Assembly (NCBI GenBank): GCA_039029395.1
Contig: JBCCGG010000001.1
Coordinates: 310,001 to 374,000 of the forward strand
Origin: JBCCGG01 sp039029395
GTDB lineage: Bacteria > Pseudomonadota > Alphaproteobacteria > Kiloniellales > JAKSDN01
DNA length: 64,000 bases
Reading direction: 5' to 3'
Shown: positions 8,388-15,490 of the stretch, piece by piece
Position numbering within the stretch: position 1 is the first letter of the stretch
How the letters are laid out: every line of letters starts with the position of its first letter
The notes under the pieces: generated by a model
The model's database searches: none
What the model was told of the DNA's origin: nothing
Seen by the model: the letters and a program-made list of their open reading frames with translations, nothing else
Position numbers and translations under genes: made by a program

Positions 8388-8625
8388 GCGCTTAGGACCA
8401 GTTCTAGAAAATTTCGAATGTGTATACTACTAGAAAACTGCTAGCAAATCCTGAACTCAATCCCTGGTGCGCCGGCTGTTGCATCCTCAACAGCACAGAC
8501 CATCTACGCTCAAGAAGAGGAGAGCAGCCCACGAGCCGGATGGAGTTGCCTTTGGCTCCGCGCTAGTGTTGGCAGACAGCCAATCAAGGCGCTCTTTGAG
8601 GCTAGTGGGCCTTGCAAGGGAATCC

Positions 8626-9246
8626 ATGGCAACGACAATGACCGTTTCACTGAAGATCATCAGTGTCGCGCTGGCCGGACGTTTCACCGTCATCGCGACT
8701 CTCGCTCTGGCGCTCGCCGTTCCGACTCAAGCCGAGGCGCCCTGGCACCTGGAGGCGCCCGGCTTCGACGGCGACATGCGGCCCTTCACCTTGCGCCAGA
8801 CGCCGAGCGAGACCTTCGTCTACCCGCTGCTCACCCCAGACGGCCAGGTGGAGATCCCGGGCAGCTTCGAAGGCAAGGTCGTGTTGCTCAACTTCTGGGC
8901 CACCTGGTGCCCGCCCTGCGTCGAGGAGATGCCGTCGCTCGACCGGCTCCAGGCGGCGCTCGGTGGCGAGCGCTTCGAGGTGGTCGCGCTGTCGCTCGAT
9001 CAGGGCGGCCTGCCGGTGGTCGAGGCCTTCTACCAGGACCACGGTCTCGAGCACCTGGGGATCTATCTGGACGAGGAAGCGGGCCGGGCCTTCCAGCACT
9101 ACCGGGTCGGCGTGCTGCCGACCTCGATCCTGCTGCTCGCCGATGGCCGCACGGTCGGCACCCTGGGCGGCCCCGCCCATTGGGACAGCCCCGAGGCCAA
9201 GGCGCTGATCCGGTTTTTCATCGACCGCGACGGGGAAGGGTCTTAA
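8626..9246 (+). CDS. TlpA/ResA-family exported thiol-disulfide oxidoreductase
   Basis: 206 residues from the ATG at 8626, which has AAGGGA at proper spacing; the frame extends upstream to 8467, but that part reads as non-coding. An N-terminal hydrophobic signal or anchor (to about residue 37, AVPTQAEA) precedes a thioredoxin fold with WCPPC at 94-98 and the cis-Pro loop GVLPTS. Predicted periplasmic reductase, commonly for cytochrome c or copper-centre maturation. It is not in an operon with the copper genes but lies in the same neighbourhood. Confidence 0.85.
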   Translation: MATTMTVSLKIISVALAGRFTVIATLALALAVPTQAEAPWHLEAPGFDGDMRPFTLRQTPSETFVYPLLTPDGQVEIPGSFEGKVVLLNFWATWCPPCVEEMPSLDRLQAALGGERFEVVALSLDQGGLPVVEAFYQDHGLEHLGIYLDEEAGRAFQHYRVGVLPTSILLLADGRTVGTLGGPAHWDSPEAKALIRFFIDRDGEGS

Positions 9247-9265
9247 CGCCCCTGAGTGAGGCGCG

Positions 9266-9667
9266 CTAGCTGCCCATCCAGATGAGCTCCAGGCGGATGC
9301 CGCCAGGCTCCCGAAACATCATGTGCTTTCGCGGACCGGATCCGACCAGCTCCGGCGGGAACTCCATTTCCACACCGGGCCAAGCCTCGACCCGGGCCGC
9401 CAGCACGTTCAACAGCGCCTCGCTCGCCACTTCGATCGCCAGGTGGTGCAGGCCCACATTCCGGCGCCGATCGAAGGCGACGATGTCCCCGGCATGGTCC
9501 ACCTGCCACAGGGTCAGGCGCAGCTTGCCGTCGGTCATGGAGTTTCTCGGATAGGACTCGTCGCGCGCCGTCTCCTGCCAGCCCAGCACGTCCGAGAAGA
9601 ACGCGGTGGTCTGGTCGAGATCGCGCACGGCCAGGCCAAGATGGTTGAGGCCATTGGTGCTGGTCAT
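9266..9667 (-). CDS. VOC (glyoxalase/bleomycin-resistance) family protein
   Basis: 133 residues containing two beta-alpha-beta-beta-beta modules: GLNHLGLAVRDLDQTTAFF at the N-terminus and HHLAIEVASEALLNVL in the second half. The metal-ligand positions His (NHLGL), His (HHLAIEV) and Glu (RLELIWM) are present, as in metal-dependent members. Cytosolic. The family covers isomerases, dioxygenases and thiol transferases, so the reaction is open. It is convergent with the TlpA-like gene (19 bp apart) and has no clear partner. Confidence 0.78.
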   Translation of the reverse strand: MTSTNGLNHLGLAVRDLDQTTAFFSDVLGWQETARDESYPRNSMTDGKLRLTLWQVDHAGDIVAFDRRRNVGLHHLAIEVASEALLNVLAARVEAWPGVEMEFPPELVGSGPRKHMMFREPGGIRLELIWMGS

Positions 9668-9780
9668 GGGGGTCCTTTAGACAGAGCCGCGCGGGCTGAG
9701 GAACAGGGGGCAGGCGGGACCGTGATAACTGTCATCGCGCCGAAATGCCAGATCTCGCAGCCCAAAAGAGGTCCGGGTAG

Positions 9781-10608
9781 CTAGATCAGGTCGATCAACA
9801 ACCAACCGCCCCAGGCGATCAGGAGCAGGCCGGCGCCATTGCCGAGCAGGCGGTGACCGACAGGGATCATTTTTTCGATCAGCACGTAGAGCGCCAGGCC
9901 GACGATCCAATAGAGGTTCATGACCCCGCCGTAAAACAGAAGGGCCATGAGGAACCAGCAGCAACCGAGGCAAAAGGCGCCATGGCCGAGGCCCATGCGA
10001 AAGGCGCCCCAACGGCCCTTGCGCCAATGGTGGGCCAGGAAGTCGATCGGCGAGCGGCAGTGCTTCAAGCAGGCGTGCTTGAGGGGTGTCAGCTGCCAGA
10101 TCCCGGCCGCGATCAGCAGCCCGGCGCCCAGCGCGATGCTGGTCGAGACCATCATGGCAGAGAGCAGCTCGGCACGCTCGAGCGCCCACTGCAAGCCGGT
10201 CGCGATGAGACTGAAGCCACCCCAGACCACCAGGTAGCCGGCCGCGAAAAGCCCGGTCGGCGCGACCGGGTTGCCGCGCGCGGCCTGCTTCCGGTTGACC
10301 GCGGCGTAGAGCAGGATCATCGGTGCTGCGCTTGGCAGCATCATGGCGATCATCATGATCCACCACATGAAGAACATGACCAGCGCGGTGCCGGCACTCC
10401 AAGCCATGGGTTTCATCATATCCATGGCCATGGACATTCCTTGTGGCTTGGCGGACATGGCGGTCATCTCAAAGGCCGACATACCCATGCCGGCGCCCAG
10501 AAGGATGTAGATCCAAGCCAGTAGTACGACCGAGACCAGACCGCCCACGACGATCAGGCGGTCGCGTTTCAGCAGGGCTTCCAAGGTAGTGCCGGCGGTC
10601 TTGGTCAT
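9781..10608 (-). CDS. DUF2182 predicted metal-binding integral membrane protein
   Basis: 275 residues from the ATG at 10608 (the frame is open to 10665). Six to seven hydrophobic helices. A Met-rich loop (41-67; GMGMSAFEMTAMSA, GMSMAMDMM) and Cys motifs KHACLKHC (177-184) and FCLGCCW (212-218) are the hallmarks of the DUF2182 family, annotated as predicted metal-binding membrane proteins. Met and Cys enrichment fits soft-metal (copper) handling, but no biochemical function is established that I can rely on. The gene is divergent from the ferredoxin reductase gene. Confidence 0.82.
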   Translation of the reverse strand: MTKTAGTTLEALLKRDRLIVVGGLVSVVLLAWIYILLGAGMGMSAFEMTAMSAKPQGMSMAMDMMKPMAWSAGTALVMFFMWWIMMIAMMLPSAAPMILLYAAVNRKQAARGNPVAPTGLFAAGYLVVWGGFSLIATGLQWALERAELLSAMMVSTSIALGAGLLIAAGIWQLTPLKHACLKHCRSPIDFLAHHWRKGRWGAFRMGLGHGAFCLGCCWFLMALLFYGGVMNLYWIVGLALYVLIEKMIPVGHRLLGNGAGLLLIAWGGWLLIDLI

Positions 10609-10754
10609 GGGGAATATGGTCTTAGCACGGCCATGCGTTGGATTCGAGGGGGTAGGGCGCCTCAATTTCGCGCTTCGCTCTTGCGCGGTCTTGGCCTTAT
10701 GGGGTAACCGAGAGCGCTTCGGCCCACCGAGGGCCGATCTCTGGGAGTGGGGCG

Positions 10755-11969
10755 ATGAGCGAGTCTTGCGTGATCGTCGGTGCCGGACACTGCGCCGGGC
10801 AGCTGGTGGGCAGCCTGCGCCAAGGCGGCTACGGCGGAGCCATCACCATGATCGGCGACGAGCCCTATCACCCCTATCAGCGTCCGCCGCTCTCCAAGGG
10901 CTTCTTGGCCGGCGAGATGGACATGGATCAGGTCTACTTCAAGCCGCCGGCCTTCTATGAGGGCGTCGACACTCGGGTCCTCTCGGGCAAGCGGGTCGAG
11001 GAGATCGATCGAGCCGGTAAGCGAGTGGTGCTGTCGGACGGCGAGGCACTTGGTTACGACAAGCTGGTGCTGGCGACCGGCGCCCGGCCGCGCCGCTTGA
11101 CCATGGCCGGGGCCGACGACCCGCGGCTTTTCTACCTGCGTTCGATCAAAGACGTTTTGGGGATCCGTGAGCACTTCCACCCGGGTGCCCGCGCGGTCAT
11201 CGTCGGCGGCGGTTACATCGGCCTGGAGGTCGCGGCGGTCGCCGCCAAGCGCGGGCTGCAGGTTACCGTGCTGGAGATGGACAGCCGGGTGATGAGCCGG
11301 GTCGTGGCACCGGAGATTTCAGCTTTCTACGAGGCGGCCCACACTGCCAAGGGCGTCAAGCTTTTGACTGGGGTCGGCGTGACCGGCTTCGAGCCGAGCC
11401 CAGAGGCGCTCACCGTGCTCTGCTCCGATGGCAGTTCCGTTCCGGCCGATCTGGTGATCGTCGGGGTCGGCGTGGTACCCAACAGCGAGCTTGCCGAGGC
11501 AGCAGGCTTGACTTGCGAGAACGGCATTGTCGTCGATCCCCACTGTCAGACCAGCGATCCGCACGTCTATGCCGCGGGCGACTGCACCAACCACCCGAGC
11601 AGCCACTACGGCGGGCGGATACGACTGGAGTGCGTGCAGAATGCGCTCGGCCAAGCCAAGACAACGGCCGCCGCGCTGACCGACGCCCACAGCCCTTACG
11701 GCGAGATTCCCTGGTTCTGGTCGGACCAGTACGACCTCAAGCTCCAAATCGCCGGGCTCAACCAAGGTCATGACCAACGGGTCCTGCGCGGCGACCCGGC
11801 CACCGATTCCTTCGCGCTCTACTACTTGAAGGACGGCGCGGTAATCGCGGTCGACGCGATCAACAGCCCGCGCGACTTCATGATGGCCAAGCGCCTGATC
11901 GCGGCGCGCAAGGTGGTCGATCCGGTGCGTCTGGCCGACCCTGGCGTGCCCTTGAAAGAACTGGCATAA
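10755..11969 (+). CDS. FAD-dependent ferredoxin reductase (rubredoxin/putidaredoxin reductase type)
   Basis: 404 residues. Two Rossmann motifs, VIVGAGHCAG (6-15, FAD) and VIVGGGYIGLE (about 149-159, NADH), the FAD-contact PYQRPPLSK and the late VYAAGDC FAD motif identify the class that reduces 2Fe-2S ferredoxins for P450s and Rieske oxygenases. The C-terminal domain begins near EIPWFWSDQYDLKLQ, as in putidaredoxin-reductase-like enzymes. The next gene, 49 bp downstream, is an adrenodoxin-type ferredoxin, making a two-component electron chain. No P450 is nearby; the Rieske oxygenase at 34933 is one possible client. Confidence 0.9.
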   Translation: MSESCVIVGAGHCAGQLVGSLRQGGYGGAITMIGDEPYHPYQRPPLSKGFLAGEMDMDQVYFKPPAFYEGVDTRVLSGKRVEEIDRAGKRVVLSDGEALGYDKLVLATGARPRRLTMAGADDPRLFYLRSIKDVLGIREHFHPGARAVIVGGGYIGLEVAAVAAKRGLQVTVLEMDSRVMSRVVAPEISAFYEAAHTAKGVKLLTGVGVTGFEPSPEALTVLCSDGSSVPADLVIVGVGVVPNSELAEAAGLTCENGIVVDPHCQTSDPHVYAAGDCTNHPSSHYGGRIRLECVQNALGQAKTTAAALTDAHSPYGEIPWFWSDQYDLKLQIAGLNQGHDQRVLRGDPATDSFALYYLKDGAVIAVDAINSPRDFMMAKRLIAARKVVDPVRLADPGVPLKELA

Positions 11970-12018
11970 GGCTCATCTCCTCGAAGCGGACTAGGACCAT
12001 TTGGAAGGCAGTGGCAGG

Positions 12019-12336
12019 ATGGCGAAGATTACCTACATCGAGCATAACGGCACCGAGCACCAGGCCGAAGTGCCCAGCGGCCAGTCGGTCAAGGACGGCG
12101 CGATCAACAATCTGATCCCCGGTATCCTGGCGGAGTGCGGCGGCTGCTGTGCCTGCGCCACCTGCCATGTTTATGTGGACGACGCCTGGCGCGAGACGGT
12201 CGGCGAACCGGACGAGCTCGAGTCCGAGCTGCTGGAATTTGCCAATGAGCCCAAGGACAACAGCCGTCTGTCTTGCCAGATCGAGGTTTCGGAAAGCCTC
12301 GACGGGCTGATCGTGCGCCTCCCAGAATCCCAGTAA
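12019..12336 (+). CDS. adrenodoxin/putidaredoxin-type 2Fe-2S ferredoxin
   Basis: 105 residues from the ATG at 12019, with GGAAGG upstream. The cluster motif CGGCCACATCHVYV gives C-x5-C-x2-C, and the fourth Cys is in RLSCQIEV, the vertebrate/bacterial P450-type ferredoxin pattern. Cytosolic one-electron carrier, predicted partner of the adjacent reductase. A hairpin terminator follows 31 bp after the stop, so the pair forms a closed transcription unit. Confidence 0.92.
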   Translation: MAKITYIEHNGTEHQAEVPSGQSVKDGAINNLIPGILAECGGCCACATCHVYVDDAWRETVGEPDELESELLEFANEPKDNSRLSCQIEVSESLDGLIVRLPESQ

Positions 12337-12366
12337 TCGCGCGCGTCCATCTACGCGAAGAAAAAG

Positions 12367-12391
12367 AGGGCGGTCCTTTTGGGACCGCCCT
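12367..12391 (+). terminator. hairpin terminator after ferredoxin gene
   Basis: Ten-base-pair GC-rich perfect stem (arms 12367-12376 and 12382-12391) with a 5-nt loop, 31 bp after the ferredoxin stop. Only a short TTC follows, so it is a terminator with a weak U-tract. Confidence 0.65.
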
Positions 12392-13790
12392 TCAAATGCG
12401 TGCTCCGGTGCCTTTGATGGCAATTGAACCTGAGCACCTATCCGGAGGAGCCACTCCAGAATTCGCAGATCATTGGGTAAGGGGAATCTGAACTGACCTT
12501 GCACTTTGCAGGTCGCGTTCCTCGGGATCTTCAGGTCGTTCCGCCTGCAAGAGCCTCTTCTCCGATCGATTCCTTACCAACCTCGTTGCACTACGACTTC
12601 CCGTGTGAACGAACCCACCCAAGGCAACACGCGCGACCCTCGCGCCTAACGCCAAAGTGTGACCCGTTCCAATGTTCGATCGTTTCTTCGTACTACCCTA
12701 GCCCAACAGTATGGAACGTTCAGTTCATCTGCTGCCGATACCCATGCAAGAATCGTGCCAACCTGAGAAGAAACATATTTTCAACAGGTTAAGTGCAAGG
12801 TTCAATAGCCCTTGGGTAAATGTGTAAAGTTTTACATAAATTTAACAAATCATTTTGACTAAACAGGCATTCATGACGGTGTAAATGAGTCCCTTATACC
12901 AAATAGTTAGGAATTTTCACGCGATGCATGTGTCGCTGTAAAACATTCCGACAATTATCGGATCGACTAGCGCTGGTATTCCTATTGGGGGCAAATATCC
13001 TATTAACTATAATAACTTAGATGAAACAGCGAGCTGTCAAGATTCTTTACACTTGGGATTGTGGTCCTCTGACTCGAGGAGGTCACCATAAGAACAGGAT
13101 CGATGGGACTCTCGTGATCCCTGGGACAGGGCCAAATCTCCTCCACGACGTTCATGCTCTCGACAACGGTCGTGAAATCCTCGTGGGAGACCAATGGCGG
13201 CGAGACGACGAAGTTGCCGGTTGTTGTGTCAGTGGGCAGGGCATGGGGCTGCTGGTAAGGGATTTGATCAATCTGGCTCCAAGGCTCGAGACGAAATTGG
13301 AGGAAAGAGTGAACCTCTCCTACGACTATGGCCTTAGTAATTGATCCGCGGTGTTGGAGTACGTTTTACCTATGGGGAGATGGTCGAATGGTCTTTCAGT
13401 GGATGTCAGCTGTAGGAAAGCATCAGCCAGCCAAAGTTAGGTAAATTCTTGTTAACCAATTCATCGGAACATGAATTTTCCCTCGAATCATTGGAACTTC
13501 CCTGGAAACCAATGGATGTGACAGATCTTGGGACTCTCTTAAGGTTTGCAGTTATGAAGCGAAAACGACGTCCATCTGCCCTTTTACTTAAGATGATTGC
13601 GCCGTGACTTTATGATTTGTGCTACTTACCATTATGCAGGACGATTAAGGGTGCGGTCTTTGCGCAGGCCTGCTCCCGTTTATCCGCGCGTTGTGCTATA
13701 GTCTGGCGCCACTGACGATGATCCTTCCCGACCGGCCCCCGGGGAAGCGCGACCGGACATCAGGAGGATAACTCCGGGAGACCGACGACT
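12392..13790. other. long intergenic region, AT-richer, no confident gene
   Basis: About 1.4 kb with lower GC than the flanks. Short open frames exist on both strands (for example 13021-13344 plus, and 13003-13369 minus, open but with no usable start), but neither has a good ribosome binding site or a recognisable domain. A 14-bp inverted repeat TGTAAA-GT-TTTACA lies at 12823-12836. The 3' end carries the upstream region of the cupredoxin gene, with a possible -10 box (TATAGT, near 13695). It may hold a decayed gene or an RNA; I see nothing definite. Confidence 0.4.
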
Positions 13791-15413
13791 GTGTTTACCA
13801 GACGACTTATAACGGCGTTCACCCTTCTTGGTCTGAGCCTCGCTGCGGCGACTGTCAGGGCCCACGAAACCGAGTTCACCCTTTGGGGTTATTCCGTGCC
13901 GGCCGGCGGGCAAGGCGAGGTGGAGCACCACGCCGTGGCCTACAAGGACGGCGGCACCTTCGAACCGGAGGTGCTCGAGGTCAATGTCGGCGATCACGTG
14001 ATGTTCATCAACGAGTCCCAGGACTACGTCTGGCCGGCCTCGAACATTCATCCGACTCACGAGATCTATCCGGGCTTCGATCCCGAGCTCGGCTTGGAGC
14101 CCGGCCAGTCCTGGTCCTTCGAGTTCCTCAATCCGGGCGAATGGCGCTATCACAACCACCTGAAGGCTCACGAGGGCGGCACCATCGTGGTGCTGGGCGC
14201 GCCGATCCAGCTCGAGCAGCCTGTCGCGCGCGCCGAGGAAGTGGACCCAGAGAGCCTGAGCTTCCAACTGCTCGAGCCGATGACAGCCGAGCAGGTACTG
14301 GTTCTGTTCGAGGACGATAGGGCGCTCACCCAGGCGGTCTACGACCACGGGCCGGCGCCGGTGGTCTACCAGATGTCGCGCCACGCCGATGAACTGGGTC
14401 AGGACTGCCACCAGCGGGCCCACGCCCTGGGCCGCGCCGCCTATGAGCTGTTCGGCGCCGCGGCCTTCTCGATCTCCGGCCACGAATGCCAGTCGGGCAG
14501 CTTTCACGGCGCTATGGAGGCCATGTTCAAGGAGCGGGGCACCAGCGATGTCAAGGCCGACACGAGGCAGATCTGCGATGGCACTCGCAATTCCTTCTTT
14601 CGTCATCAATGCGTGCATGGAATTGGTCACGGCTTGATGGCCTGGACGAACTATGGCCTGCCGGAGGCCCTGGCGATCTGCGACAACCTGGACGGCACCG
14701 ATTTCAGTGGCGACCGGGCGTCCTGCTACAGCGGTGTTTTTATGGAAAACGTGGTGGGCGGTCTGTCGGGCGCCATGGGCCACTACACCACCTACCTCTC
14801 GAACGAGGACCCTCACTACCCCTGTAATGCCCTGGAAAAGCGCTACGTAGACGGCTGCTACTTCTATCACACTTCGCACATGATTAATCTGTTCCGCGGG
14901 GATTTCAGTGAGGTGGCCCTGGCCTGCGCCGAGGCGCCGGACTTTGCCCATTCGTCCTGCTACCGCAGTATGGGCCGCGATGTCGGCTCGCGAAACAAGG
15001 GCGATCCAGAGGGCGCACTGAGGGACTGCGGCTACGTCGTCAGTAGGAAGCATCGCATGAACTGCGTCTCGGGCGCGGTTCAGGACTGGCTATGGGAGGC
15101 CAGCGGAGCCGGACCGGCGCTTTCCTTCTGTCGCACCGCCAAGGATCATGACGTCAAGGAGCGCTGCTACACCACAATTCTTGAGCGGGCCCCGAAGATC
15201 CTCACGCCAGCAGAGCTGACGGCTTTTTGCGCGGAGGTTGAGCCCGGCTATCGGCGGCGCATTCGCGTAGGCGAGTACTTTGGAATAGCCTTTTCCGTAC
15301 TCAATCCTTGGAGCGAAGAGGATCCCCTTGACGAGGCCTTTGGCGGCTGTCGGGGAATTCTGCCCCAGTTTTATTTGTTCACTGATCGGGTCGCTGGCTG
15401 GTTCTCGACCTGA
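13791..15413 (+). CDS. exported Cys-less cupredoxin fused to 34-residue cysteine-pair repeats
   Basis: 540 residues from a GTG at 13791. A signal peptide (1-24, cleaved near VRA-HET) is followed by a cupredoxin-like domain (about 25-136) with EPEVLEVNVGDHVMFIN, HPTHEIY and WRYHNHLKAHEGGTIVV; the usual blue-copper Cys is absent (YHNHL instead of YHC). From residue 200 the protein is Cys-rich: 16 Cys, with pairs at 262/274, 297/312, 345/356, 379/390, 413/425 and 447/459. Cys345, 379, 413, 447 and 480 are spaced 34, 34, 34 and 33 residues, and 'AL..C' then 'CY' recur, so the C-terminal part looks like a TPR-length helical solenoid with a Cys pair per repeat. HGIGHG and FHGAM add His. Exported; function unknown, possibly metal binding or disulfide-stabilised scaffold. 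Confidence 0.8.
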   Translation: MFTRRLITAFTLLGLSLAAATVRAHETEFTLWGYSVPAGGQGEVEHHAVAYKDGGTFEPEVLEVNVGDHVMFINESQDYVWPASNIHPTHEIYPGFDPELGLEPGQSWSFEFLNPGEWRYHNHLKAHEGGTIVVLGAPIQLEQPVARAEEVDPESLSFQLLEPMTAEQVLVLFEDDRALTQAVYDHGPAPVVYQMSRHADELGQDCHQRAHALGRAAYELFGAAAFSISGHECQSGSFHGAMEAMFKERGTSDVKADTRQICDGTRNSFFRHQCVHGIGHGLMAWTNYGLPEALAICDNLDGTDFSGDRASCYSGVFMENVVGGLSGAMGHYTTYLSNEDPHYPCNALEKRYVDGCYFYHTSHMINLFRGDFSEVALACAEAPDFAHSSCYRSMGRDVGSRNKGDPEGALRDCGYVVSRKHRMNCVSGAVQDWLWEASGAGPALSFCRTAKDHDVKERCYTTILERAPKILTPAELTAFCAEVEPGYRRRIRVGEYFGIAFSVLNPWSEEDPLDEAFGGCRGILPQFYLFTDRVAGWFST

Positions 15414-15415
15414 CC

Positions 15416-15454
15416 AAAGAAAAAGCACCCGGGGCGCGGGCGGCCGCCGGGTGC
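15416..15454 (-). terminator. intrinsic terminator for the metallopeptidase gene
   Basis: On the minus strand an eight-base-pair perfect outer stem (GCACCCGG with CCGGGTGC; arms 15447-15454 and 15425-15432) is followed immediately by TTTTTCTTT. It lies 36 bp past the stop of the minus-strand metallopeptidase gene and abuts the end of the convergent plus-strand gene. Confidence 0.8.
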
Positions 15455-15490
15455 CAATGGTGTAATTGGGTTCGCTAAACGCTGTGGCGC

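Noticed and set aside
13021..13344. 107-codon plus-strand frame in the long gap
   Set aside because: No ribosome binding site, no domain, and an equally open antisense frame; not supported as a gene.
13680..15053. Minus-strand open frame of 457 codons
   Set aside because: Antisense to the cupredoxin-repeat gene, whose signal peptide and Cys repeats show the true frame.
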